From: Linanthus parryae
Taxonomy: Eukaryota > Streptophyta > Magnoliopsida > Ericales > Polemoniaceae
Assembly: GCA_023055425.1 (NCBI GenBank)
Contig: JALGPY010000003.1
Span: 67,316,991-67,380,990, forward strand
Reading direction: 5' to 3'
DNA length: 64,000 bases
Positions 46,653 to 57,631 of the stretch are shown here, in pieces; position 1 is the first letter of the stretch, and each line of letters starts with the position of its first letter. The position numbers and the translations under genes were made by a program. Below the pieces are notes generated by a model. The model saw only the letters and a list, made by a program, of their open reading frames with translations, was not told the DNA's origin and made no database searches.

Positions 46653-47885
46653 TGTGACAACCACTCACGATTTTAACAATAAAAATATCGACTTAGCGAT
46701 AAAACACTGTTTACTGTCAACCCGTCTGACACTTTCAGACGTCAAAAACTCAACCACCAGGACACACAGTCCACCAGACAATATTTTTAGTCAAATTTCT
46801 GATAAACTGGTACGTGACTGAATTATTTAAAAAGTTACATGAACTCGTCAAAATGACAGTTTTTATAAATATCTGACCCAAAATAGTAATTTACAAGAAA
46901 CAGCTAAAAACAACATAGTTAACTAAAAATACAGATTTTTGCAACTACTCCGGGGATCCGATCGCGCTCCAGCTCAACCTGTAAAATAGAGGGGTGAGCC
47001 AAAACAGGCCAGCAGGTACAGCCTAACCACTGGCGTAGAAATCTAAAATCTACTTCACAACAGCCAGTTATTACACATCAGCATGCGGCACCAAATACAC
47101 AAACAACGTGATTTAACAATAACCAGACAAACAACAAATAGCTAAAAAGCTATAAAATTCACACCAGCTGTATAAACAGGTATATACTGTAACTGCAGAA
47201 ATTTAGAAGTTAGATTTCCCCTACCTCAAGTTGACGATTGCCTCAAGTGTTCGCAACCGCAGATATTTCATACGACTAGCAGAAGCAAGTTTTTGAACTA
47301 AAAACACTCTGTAATGAAGACTAAACCAACCATAACAAGAACCATGCCAACTTATACACCATTTAGATATGCCTATGCCAAACCCTCCGGTGTCTCTTTA
47401 AATGAGCAAGTGAAAGTCTATTAGTATTAGGTTTTGATGGACCAAATAATGAATACAGAGACCACTAGAACCCCAAAATAAACAAATTTTCTAAACATTC
47501 AATCTCCAAATGATTGTTATGCCCGCCCATGAGTTGTAGCAAGTCAAAAAGGACTTTGATGATAAGGCATGATTTGTAGATAACTATAGTTACTACGGAG
47601 CCACCTGTAAATATTTGGTAAAGCAATTTGCATTATCATTTCAACCTCTATTAAACAAATACACATGCCCCCCAAATTCAACGAATTTACAAATACACCA
47701 ATGTCACTATTTTATGGTAAAAGAGCATGAATTTATTAAAAGAGAAACACGTAGATAGAATAAATAAATATCATTTACACATACTTGGTCAAGTTATATG
47801 TAACAAAATACATATTTAAAAAAAAACAAAAAAAATCACAACGGTGTCTCACACTTTTCTCGGACTCTTCCAGATGGGTCGAGGC

Positions 47886-50800
47886 TGTAATGCCCCATAT
47901 AATTCTAAGGGCAAAATAGTAATTTAGGAATTTAAATAATAATTTCATTGTGAAAAATAAAGATGGTTAAATTATAGTATTTTATAGTCAAGAAAGTCGC
48001 GTAAGATTTTAGAAAACATTAGGCTTATACTCGTAGAAAAATACGCGATTATCTTCTTTATTTTAATTATTAACGCGTGTACGACCATTGCGAGCTTGAG
48101 TGTGTGTGCTACACCTAATCTTTCTAAATTTTGGTGTGCCCAACCACACCTTGGGTGTGTTTGGATTAGAGGAAGTAGAGATGGACTAAAGAGTCAACAA
48201 TCTAAAGAATTTGTCAAAAATCTACCTAACATCCGGAATTCCCAAAACCAAAGGAGTCCGGAATTTGTAACCCGGAATTCCGGAAAATTTGTGGGAAATC
48301 CGGAACATTTTGAATTTTAGCCGACCAAACACTCTTGACTTGTGCAGTTGTTACCAAATTCATCCGCTTGTCGCTCAACAATTGGGGCCCCTGGTCAATT
48401 TATTCTCCACCTTCCACTGTTCCATTTTCCAAATTAACCACTGTGGCAATAGATCACCCTTTTCATTATTATTATATTATTAATTTATTATAATAATTAC
48501 ATTAATATACTTTTAGCTATTATATTCAAACGCACCAGGTAAATGTAGATCTTTAGCCAAACCGCTCACTTACTTTCGCTCATCCAAAGAGACCCCTTAT
48601 AACTCCTCCTAACTTCATCTTCTACCTCAAATTTTCTTCCTCGAGATTGCCTCCTATATATCAAGTCACAAACGTCATCATTCAGCTCCTCAATCATCAC
48701 CTTCTCAATCTTCATCATCATCTTCATCTTCTTCTTCTTCTTCCCCGACCACCATCAACACCACCAAGAAGACCCACCGTCCACCTCCATCTCCTCTATA
48801 GCTCCTGTTCCTCTCTATATCTCTGTCTCACTCTCTTCTCTGTCCGAAAACAGAGCCACAGCAGCAGCAGCAGCAGCGAACCCATAAGCCGCCACCACCA
48901 CTGTAGTCGTTCAGACGGGAACGACATCCCGAAGCCACCCAACTTCCACCCTTTTCTCCCCTCTATTTTAGTCTCTCTCTCTCTCTCTACCTAAGTTCAG
49001 GACCTGAACTAGCAGAAGAAAACAGCACCAGCAGTTGCAGTAGTCGGGGAAGACGACCATGCCGACGATTCCTCCATTTTTTTCGGCGAAGTTTTCGCCC
49101 AGCAAGTTCGGAGCCACCCAGCCGTTTTCCCCCACCTCCCTCAACTCCCCAGATTCCGACCAACCTCTACGAGGTCTCAGCCGTGCTTAGAAACGACCGG
49201 AGAAGCCCCGTCGACCATTACCTCCGGCGCCGTTTTTGGTGACTCAACCCGCTTTGTTTCTTGACGGATTCCGGCCATTCTTGGCCTAGGTATGCTCTAA
49301 ATCTCGTCGTGATTTCATTACAATAGTCAAAATCGTATCTTGCTTGCTCAGATTCACATTTATGTTGATTAAAGTTGAAGTTCTTGTTAAAGGGGGTGAA
49401 AGTGTATTTTCAGAAAGTATATATATTGAACTAAATGGGGAGTTACTTGACTTTTTGTCATTCTGACATGTGAGTGTAGGGATGACAACGGTCCGTTTCG
49501 GTCCGGTTTCGGCACCCATTCAAACCGAACCACATGTAAGGTTTGGGCAAATCCTAAACCTAATCCGGATCGTTCATGGCTCCAAACCGAACCGAACCGA
49601 ACCGAACCGTGAAGTTCCGGTTTTGTTCGGTTTTAAACCGCGGTTTCGAGAAATATATTATTTCATTTAAAATTTCGTAATAATTCATTCAGCAATTAAA
49701 TATTATATATATTTTAATGTCAAACAATTTTAAAATAAATTAACAAACATTACATTATTTTCAATACCTACTATATACGATATATGTGTAGAAGTTATCA
49801 AGTATGGCGGTTGTATAGCTTAATATGCTACATAAACCGTTCGGTCCGGTTTACACGGTTTCAGATTTTTGCAAACTTGGACCGAACCGTATTATACGGT
49901 TTGGGATTTTTACAAACCTGGACCGAATTGTAATAGCTTCTAAACCGAGCCGGACCTAACCAAATCGCCCGGTTCGACTCGGATTGTGGTTTTTTCGGTT
50001 TGAACTTGCATCCCTATGTGAGTGGGTAGGGGTTACTGCTGTCTTTTAAAGTAAACTTGGGGGATTTACTTGTAGTTTACTTAAACGTTATATTATACGC
50101 AAAAATAAAAATGTTATTATTGGATTAAAAATATTTTCCAAAAATAATAGTTTTCGTCCCGGTCCCGAAAAAAGTGATTCGGCTATTGAATAGCATACGA
50201 GTCGCTCGTTAAAAATTAAACTAGTAATGTTTTATTAAAAAATAAAACAAATATTGCGCTTAATTTTTTAACTTTCAAATCGATTGTTTAAATACTTGTA
50301 CGAAACGAATTTTGCTAGCTTATAAACATCGTTGCATCGTTGCAAGTATTTATAAGTGATTCTCTTAAAGATCCGATACCGTTTAGTCATTAATTTTAAT
50401 ATTTATTTTACATAAAAACATAAACTACCATTAGTTTTTACTAGTATTTTATAAAAAGAACTCCTATAAATAAATAAGACTTTTGAAATATAAAATTTAA
50501 TAATTCTTCAAATATACACTCGTTGTTTAATAATTTTGCTAATCAGAAAATATAACTAAATAAAGAGACATTGAGAAATTAATACGCGAATTCGGGCCTG
50601 TCTAAGATTTATTAAATAGGATTCCTAATAAGACTCGTAGAGCTATACACAGAGTTGTGACGATTTAGAAGCTCCGATTTGTAGGTGACGAACCCGTAAG
50701 CAACGACTACGACTAGGGCGATCCAACGCTACTAAATCAAGGTAAGTAAATATGCCTAGCCTAGCGTGCTTAGCTCCTGCAGTGTCAGATTATGATTTTT

Positions 50801-51649
50801 AATGCTTGTCTCAACATATATTTATGAGTTACATGTTACAGTGGTGATTTCCTTACAAGTTAACGAAGTTGGGTTGCTTTACATTGTCACATGAATAATG
50901 TTAATCACGAATAACGTAAAGTGGAAAGAGTTGTGTGGGGATCGTTATATTCGCTTTCGATAAGATTGGTCATGGCTGACTACGGTCACCAGACCCGTTT
51001 ATTCTAACCCGGTCGCAACCTGCCGGGTCGCTCCATGTACTCACCTCTCTGGCCGCGAGTAGTCTTAGAGGGGTGCCGGGACTTAAGGTCTTGGATTCGT
51101 AGTGATAAAAGATATTCCCCGTATCAACAAAGTTAAAATATAATTTCTCTGAAGACAAGGGCATTTGTTAATAGAAAGAAGAGAAGATTGGGATATTACT
51201 CCCCGTTATAAAGCAAGAAGGAAGAATTTCATAAATAAGAGTTTTGTTTGCATTCTTGTTTTGTTCCTCAAGTTTTATATTTTTCGAACTTAGCCCTTCT
51301 GATGTTTGATATGAAATGAGATCATGCTTCATCCTCTTTATTTACTCAGCATTTCACAGCTGCCTTTAGAAACTGCGGTTCTCGTGTTCTTTCCCACCGC
51401 AGGTTTAGAAGAAAAAGACTATGGCGTGGCTGGGTATGAGACTCATTAAGGAGGTCATGTCACGAGTTGTAACATAGTATGAATAATGTAAGCATAATGT
51501 GTAAAAGACATGAATTAAAGACTCGAGAACGTGATGTAATGTTTAATAGCATGTAATATATATGTGGGATGTTGTGCTTTTGTTTTTCCACCGTTAATTT
51601 TAGCATCGCCCTCCCAGTCTCGTCCGATCCGGATAAGGGGGTCGTTGCA
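47886..51649 (+). mobile_element. Solo-LTR-like element, 3.8 kb, TSD GAGGC/GAGGC
   Basis: It starts TGTAATGCCCCATATAATTC and ends GGATAAGGGGGTCGTTGCA; GAGGC lies at 47881-47885 and 51650-51654. A CT-rich leader-like zone (48590-49010) and a trinucleotide-rich area (TCATCATC, CTTCTTCTTC, GCAGCAGCAG) are present. No gag, pol or PBS is found. A hAT-type MITE of 540 bp sits inside at 49477-50016. The ends resemble those of 40299-43736. Confidence 0.8.
49477..50016. mobile_element. hAT-type MITE, TSD TGTGAGTG/TGTGAGTG
   Basis: The ends TAGGGATGACAACGGTCCG and GAACTTGCATCCCTA are inverted. Exact 8-bp duplications lie at 49469-49476 and 50017-50024. The arms are made of ACCGAACCG and CGGTTCGGT-type words and the centre is AT-rich. 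It inserted into the solo-LTR-like element. Confidence 0.93.
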
Positions 51650-52110
51650 GAGGCAATCCCGAATTTGAATATGAAATCGATGATTCACAGGTGGTGTGAT
51701 AAGTCCGGTGTCGAAAGGCCCAAATCTCCCGATTTTTAGCTCTGTCGAGAGCAGTGTCCGATTGAAGATGCCTCCTCATTCGCCGTCACCACCGCCTGGT
51801 GGGTCGACGATTAGGACTTCGCATAGGGAGTTGTTGAGAGGAGTGAGTATAGAGAGAGAGAGAGAGAGAAAAGAGGGGTTGTTAGGGTTAGAATGAGGGG
51901 TGAGGAGAATAAATGGTTTTGTAGCAGTGTAATTTTTCTTGAAGGTGAGGGTACATATGTCTTTTTGCCCCTCTGTTAGTTGTCGTTAGTCACTGTTAGC
52001 TGATAGGGATGGTTTTGTATATCCCCGAATACGATGGTTGCTTTTGTATATATTCCAAACACGGAAGATGGTTATTGTCTTTTAACATATTTTTTTTGTG
52101 TTGTGAAGGT

Positions 52111-52669
52111 TAGGGATGAAAACATTTTAGTTCGGTCCGGTTTTGGCACCCATCCGAACTGAACCGCATGTAACGGTTTGGGCAAAACCGAAACCTAATC
52201 CGGACCGTTCATGGCTCAAAACCGAACCGAACCGTAAATGACCGATTTTGATCGGTTTCAAAAAGGCGATTTTTGGAAATATATTATTTCATTTAAAATT
52301 TCTTAATAGTTCAATCAACAATCAAATGATTGCTAAAATTTCTATGTCAAGCAATTAAAAATAAAGTAGAAAACATTACATCATTTCTAGAACCCTTTAA
52401 TGGGTTCGGTTCAATTTTGAGGTACATACTGTATATGATATATGTGTAGAAGTTATCAAGTTTGGTAGTTGTATAGCCTAATATGCTATATTAACGGTTC
52501 GGTTTTTACGGTTTTGTGGTATCTCAAACCTAAACCGAACTGTATTATACGGTTTTTTATTTTTACAAACCTGGACCAAACCGTAATAGCTTCCAAACCG
52601 AACAAAACCGAACTAAACCGCCCTGTTCGACTCGGATTGCGGTTTTTCCGGTTTGAACTTCCATCCCTA
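52111..52669. mobile_element. hAT-type MITE, second copy of the ACCGAACCG type
   Basis: The ends TAGGGATGAAAAC and GAACTTCCATCCCTA and the internal ACCGAACCG words match the copy at 49477-50016, including shared centre sequence (ATATGTGTAGAAGTTATCAAG). The flanking octamers GTGAAGGT and CTTAGGGT agree at only 5 of 8 positions, so the duplication has decayed or the element is older. Confidence 0.82.
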
Positions 52670-53244
52670 CTTAGGGTGACATTGATACTTGATGGTGGTA
52701 TGGTCTGATTCATATTCCCCATGTGTTCTTCATCTGCACTAACACAAGGGTTCTTTTCTAGTATTTCTATGTTATTTTGGTAAAGTTTAGGTAGTTTTTA
52801 TTATTTCAAACAAAATCTTTATTCGATTTTTTAGACGGAAAGTTAGGTGGTAGACGAAGCATACATAGGTTAGTCATGTCTAACTTTTAAAATAACAGAT
52901 AATATATGTGAATAAGTGAACAAAACCTAAACCACATATTAGTTATCTTAGACTATAACAATTATATGATTTATCATTATTAAACTATACTCGACCCCCA
53001 CAATTGTCAAATTGCCAAAGTACATTAAAAGTATGACAGAGATGGAGTACTTGATATTTGATAAGTGTACATGTGGCCACCATGCACGGAAACGTTTTGA
53101 CTTCATATGGAATCACAAAAATCAAGGACAAAACAATGAATACAATTAATATTTTTTCAGGAAGTTCAAAATTGCAATGACACCCCTCCCCTCCGATTTC
53201 CTAATACTACTTCCAACTCTCGTTATTTTAACTGTGGAGGCATT
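52670..53244. other. Non-coding; right part is a duplicate of 37663-37865
   Basis: From about 53027 to 53193 the sequence follows 37663-37865, with several small gaps. The rest is AT-rich with nothing recognised. Confidence 0.55.
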
Positions 53245-53370
53245 GGCCATGTTTGAATGAGCTTAAATTATATCACTTTATTGGAATGAGTGGTTGAGAT
53301 GAGAAGAGAGGTAACTCATTTCAATAAGTTGATATAATTGCAGTTGACTTAAACTCGTCCAAGCACACCC
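53245..53370. mobile_element. Small foldback MITE, 126 bp, ATT/ATT
   Basis: GGCCATGTTTGAATGAG at the left and CTCGTCCAAGCACACCC at the right pair imperfectly, and the inner arms (TTAAATTATATCACTTTATTG versus its complement) extend the hairpin over the whole length. ATT flanks both sides (53242-53244, 53371-53373). The superfamily is not assigned. Confidence 0.65.
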
Positions 53371-53373
53371 ATT

Positions 53374-53855
53374 ACTAACCGTTTGTAGTAACTAAAATTA
53401 AATGAAATAAGTAGAGCCTCTATAAATTAATAATGTTCTGATTGGGGTATTTTTTTAATTAGTAAAATATTATTATATCGATATATTAATAACTTATTAA
53501 TTTAAAGAAGTTTTACGTATGCGTTTTAAATTTTCAAGTCCAATGTACTAGCTAGAACGCATATTAGCTAGAGATGAAAAATAAATTACAAAAGTAAGTT
53601 CCCATGCACATTCTACGAATGTACATCTTTATAACAATGGACTATAGGGAATAAGGTATCCCCATGAATGTACGTTTATATAACAATGGATTATGGGGAA
53701 TAAGATATCCCCAAAATGTGACATGTGGAATAGCTTATTCTCACCGTTTCTTAGAAACCAAATAATTTATAAAAAATTATAAGAACCTCCAAAACATTTT
53801 AAAAAAAAAATCTTATTCTTTCGAATCGTGCCATCAGGCACGGGTTGTGCACTAG
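53374..53855 (+). mobile_element. Helitron 3' terminus (5' end not located)
   Basis: At 53827-53842 CGTGCC-ATCA-GGCACG forms a hairpin. Nine bases later CTAG (53852-53855) is followed by T, the standard Helitron 3' end. Upstream is AT-rich sequence with a two-copy repeat of about 50 bp (AACAATGGACTATAGGGAAT and its variant at 53631-53715). I could not fix a 5' TC terminus. No Rep/helicase is encoded here, so it would be non-autonomous. Confidence 0.6.
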
Positions 53856-54188
53856 TTCACAATACATTATATGAATGTACATTCAGAATATAAACTTGAA
53901 GTTCAAGAAAAAAATATATATATTTATTTTCTACTAGACAATCATAAAATTTAAAATCTTTTAGTAATTATTAATCTATAATATTATGGGACCAATATAT
54001 ATACATTCAAAAAAGTTATTATCATATTATGTTATTGATTGAGGTTCAATTTTGTACTGGTATGTTGGGACTGGACAAATTATTAGTTTTATCGGGGTTA
54101 TTAATTTATCAAGTATTAAACTATAGCAGTTTCACTGTACTTTAACTTTTGGTGCTACTAGCGTACTACTGTAGTAAATAATCAAGTA
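53856..54188. other. AT-rich intergenic sequence
   Basis: Nothing coding or structured was recognised. Confidence 0.5.
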
Positions 54189-54446
54189 CCACTATGTTCC
54201 CTCTATTTCTATCCAAATTGACTTTTACCACTATTCACCTGGTCACTTTGACCTGGTGATTTAAATAGCAAAATGATGCAAATTTTTGATAATCTTTTCA
54301 TGGTGTTGTAGAGTAAATATTTCTCTATCGCACGGTTAAAAAAAATATCAAAAAATTGCATCGTTTTGTGATCCAAATCACCGGTCATAGTGACCCAGAT
54401 GCGAGTGAACAAAATTAAATGGATAGAAAGAGAGGAAACATAGTGG
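54189..54446. mobile_element. Stowaway-like MITE, 258 bp, TA duplication
   Basis: CCACTATGTTCCCTCTATTT and its inverted partner AGAGAGGAAACATAGTGG are the ends, with TA at 54187-54188 and 54447-54448. The inner sequence (GGTCACTTTGACCTGGTGAT, TGATAATCTTTTCATGGTGT) is related to the MITE at 44457-44714 and the length is the same. Confidence 0.88.
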
Positions 54447-54869
54447 TACTATATTTCTCCGCTATACTATTAATAAGCTCGTGACCCAAGGGCGTCCTGC
54501 TTGGATGAAAAGAGTATGGTTAGCTCTAGAGATTAGGTAGGACAGTATGAGGGATGTGCAAACTTGTAATGTAATGCTTCCCATTCAATGATCTTTTAAA
54601 GACATAGTGATTGAAATTAAAACAAGAAAGAATGTTTAAATTGTCAAACACACGCCTAGTATATAGATTTTCAATACTCAGCTCTTATGATATATACTAC
54701 CAACCTCAATGGCACTATTTTCGATTTTCTGAAACATATGATCTCTACCATTCAACTCTACCCACCAGGGCGAAAGAACAAATGGATACGACCTTACACA
54801 AGAATGGGGTGACTACTTTGTTAAGTTAGGGTACGTGTTCATACAAACTTTATCTAGTCACATCTTGTT

Positions 54870-56006
54870 TCCGGAAGGATTTTTTTTTTCACTTTGGAGG
54901 ACGCTTCAAAGGATCCCATCTAGGGAATAATTGGAGTCTTCTTGCCAAAGATGAACCCCTTCCTTTTGGAAGTTGCTTCGCAATGGCTTTCCAGTTCATG
55001 AAAGGAGAGCTTCTATAATTCCTGCACTTAGTGATCTTTGTCCTCTTTGTCAAATAACTCATAGCCTTTTTGTTACTTGCCCTATGGTTGAACGAGCTTG
55101 GCAGCATGTCCCCACTACTCGAGATTTTCTCCTCAATTATTGAATATCATCATTCAACCTGGCTACGAGATTCTATATTCCTTTTAATGAAGCAGAAATA
55201 AAGGTTATGGTATCAACTTTCCTTTGGTGTATATGGCGGGTACAAAATATGGTTGACCTTCAGAGCCAGGAATGGGATGCGTCTCTTATTCACGTCTTCC
55301 ACTGCCAACGCTTTCAGTTGATTCTCCATGTTTCCTCTCAAGGTTCAGTACTGTCTTCTACGCAAGATGTTACGGCTACCACTCTTCCATCTGTTGTTAT
55401 ACAACGGCAGTGTCAAGCTAACATATTTCCACTGAGGTAATCTCAACAGGCCGATTGTGACCGAAAGCCACATTCCCAAGAACATGCCTAGGAATGAGGC
55501 TACATGATTATCAGGAAATTATTCTTTCTTTTAGGCGGAGCGCATGCTTTCCGATACAACCGGAAATTCTGCTATTTTTACCGACATTTCTATTGATGTT
55601 ACGTTACATTATACCCACATTACTATTGATACACATTGTCACACTACTCTTGTTTAATTACAGAGTCATGGGAGCTTTTGCCTATGGAAATGAGCTAGTA
55701 GCGTTCCTTATATATCATGAGGAAACTAAGCTAACTATTTTCCATATCAGGAAAGTTTCACATGCTGACGTTGAGTCCGCACACCGTCTTGCCAAAGAAG
55801 TGTTGTCCGGCGTTCCCCTTAGCCTTACCCTATAATTGGGGGTTGTCTATTTTTGTTATGTATATATTATACATAATATGTTGCGCTTCTGCTTTTGGAG
55901 GTGATGCACATAGTTGTTCAGACCTTAGGGGTGGTTGTCTCGACTGTATGCTGACTCTTCTCTTCTTCTAGTCTTAATGAAATTCTGCACGTTTACCGAA
56001 AAAAGA
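54870..56006 (+). pseudogene. L1 LINE 3' part (L1-C)
   Basis: The plus strand gives the zinc-binding end of the LINE protein: RRASIIPALSDLCPLCQITH, LFVTCPMVERAWQH and MVSTFLWCIWRVQNMVDLQS. A decayed RNase H follows, with HIRKVSHADVESAHRLAKEV and a stop near 55836. The 3' tail reads GTCTTAATGAAATTCTGCAC and ends in a short A run near 56001-56006. Stops and shifts are frequent. It interrupts the duplicated segment that matches 37663-38562. Confidence 0.8.
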
Positions 56007-56146
56007 TCATCAACTGAATGTTGAAAACACGCCAATTTATACGCCTAGCACTTATTTCCAAAAACTAAAACAAGATACTTCTTTGAGGAAATATGCAGAA
56101 AAAATGAATAAAATTTCTAGCCGTGGCTCAAATTTTCAAACTGAGG

Positions 56147-56535
56147 ATCTGTTTGGTACCAGTTGAAAATCTCAAGAATCAGCTGAAAATAATCTAAAAT
56201 GGAAATCCAACTTAATTGAGAATCATAATCTGTTCGTTATGAGCTGAAGTTATAGATTACTACCTTGATCAATTTAACAAAGTTAAAGAGTCTATATTCA
56301 AATAATTGAACACACTTATTTCTAAATGAACTGTGATCATGCTAATGTAAGAAAAATATCAAAATTAATTTGTAGATATTTTCGGCTGCATAATCTCTAA
56401 TTTTGGAGATTTTACGATTCCATATATTATTTTAATATGCAGATTATCATATTAAAATTTGCAAAGCATGAAACGAGATTGTTAAAAAACTGCCGATTTT
56501 AATCAAATTGGATTAAAATTGCTGATACCACACAG
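56147..56535. mobile_element. MITE of about 390 bp, absent from the paralogous segment
   Basis: GATCTGTTTGGTACC at the left and GATACCACACAGGC at the right are inverted. The segment at 38430-38475 that corresponds to the flanks lacks this stretch, giving an empty-site comparison. The target duplication is unclear. Confidence 0.6.
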
Positions 56536-56612
56536 GCAAGCCTCAAGGATGAAAGAGTACAAACTAAAATTCTGAAACTTTAGATTTGAAATGAGCTTTA
56601 ATACAAACAACA

Positions 56613-57631
56613 TGGGTTTAGTCTAGAACTGTCCGAACAAAATCCGGTGTGTGTCATAGTTTGAAATACCGTATCGAAGGTCGCTTCGTTTTTGCTACTG
56701 GAGTGTAACATGTCAGTACTGGTATTTTTCGTTGATTTGTTTAGGACCAATTTTTGTAAATTATATATTTGTCCAATTGTTTTTATATTTTAAGAATGAC
56801 CCTAAATTTTATTCATTTTTATATTGTAAAATAACCCATAAACATGTATATGTGTATATAATGTCCATAATTCGTAATTAAACTGCTCATAGTAATAGAA
56901 AATAAACTAGATCAACATACATGTATGATAGTTTGCAAAAATAAACAAGGGTAAAAGTCAATTTGCACTCTCCTGAGATGGGTTATATACAACAACAACC
57001 TCATTCTTCTTCTTCTTCTTCTTCTTCGAACTTTTGTATATTCCCAAACAATGAGGTTGTTTTGTATATAACCCATCTAACGAGGGTGCAAATTGTCTTT
57101 TACTAAAAAAACACACATAGATTATAGATGTATGATAATTATTTTTTACTTTTATACGAAGCCCTAATATTTGTTTTAAATTACAAACAGAACAACGACC
57201 GAAATCCACTCAAAATTCGCTAAATCGTCCAACACACCCCGAAATTGACCGAAACAGACCGGATTTCAGTCCGAAATGTATCGCTATCGGCTGTACTTCG
57301 TTTTGAGACCGAGGCGGTATGAATAGTCTGCCCGTGAACTATGGTGAGTGTGTTTTTTTCCTTTTTTGGAGATAATAAAACCGATTTTTTATGAATAATA
57401 AAACCCGAATAAGATGCGCATTGATGGATGTACAGTAGTCTGCCCGTGAACTCTGGATCGTCGTCGTCGTCGTCCTCGTCCTCGTCCTCGTCAATTCCAA
57501 TCCAGTAAACACAAAATGTTGGATTGACTTCAACAATTTCAATCAGTTCACAGTAGGACCCACTTAACACTCCCCGGCACAAACGACGGCGACACCATTG
57601 CCAACTCCGGCATCTCCACCTCACAATTCCG
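56613..57631. other. Intergenic region upstream of the RLP4-like gene
   Basis: It contains an inverted repeat at about 56952-57103 (AGTCAATTTGCACTCTCC ... GAGATGGGTTATATACAACA and its complement) with a (TTC)n array in the loop, and a TCG/TCC trinucleotide run at 57457-57493. The last 90 bases are C-rich leader-like sequence. No convincing TATA box was found. Confidence 0.5.

Larger units (their letters stand above)
44192..47853 (-). mobile_element. Non-coding LTR retroelement (LARD/TRIM-like), TSD CTTTT/CTTTT
   Basis: Two direct LTRs, 44192-45641 and 46653-47853, share TGTGACAAC starts and GGTGTCTCACA ends (TGTGA...TCACA). CTTTT occurs at 44187-44191 and 47854-47858. The PBS is on the minus strand at about 46640-46651 (TGGTATCAGAGC read on that strand), so the 5' LTR is the right one. 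The internal 1 kb has no gag or pol frame. It depends on another element for movement. It is inserted in the U-box exon. Confidence 0.9.
43993..51896 (+). pseudogene. PUB38-like: U-box E3 ubiquitin ligase (PUB38-like) N-terminus, split by two LTR elements
   Basis: Part 1 (43993-44191): MGNLSKRQWKTFILQSSSSK, then VPPREYICPIFGSIMFD and FVSSGQTFERSSVEVCRDLA, the start of a U-box. It is cut by a 3.7-kb non-coding LTR element. Part 2 (47854-47885) adds SRTLPDGSR and is cut by a 3.8-kb solo-LTR-like element. Part 3 (51650-51896) resumes with AIPNLNMKSMIHRWCDKSGV and ERPKSPDFSSVESSVRLKMP, the end of the U-box. It then reaches a (GA)n-rich tail and a stop. A small deletion and frameshift lie at the second insertion. 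The U-box binds ubiquitin-conjugating enzymes; the armadillo repeats usual in this family are absent. The usual CPI(S)G core is altered to CPIFG. Confidence 0.75.

Noticed and set aside
48647..48994. 115-codon histidine/leucine/serine-rich plus frame
   Set aside because: Translation of CATCAT/CTTCTT/CAGCAG microsatellite-like sequence inside the solo-LTR-like element.
57220..57624. Minus-strand frame upstream of the RLP4-like gene
   Set aside because: It covers a TCG/TCC trinucleotide run giving an artificial Asp/Glu tract and has no conserved features.
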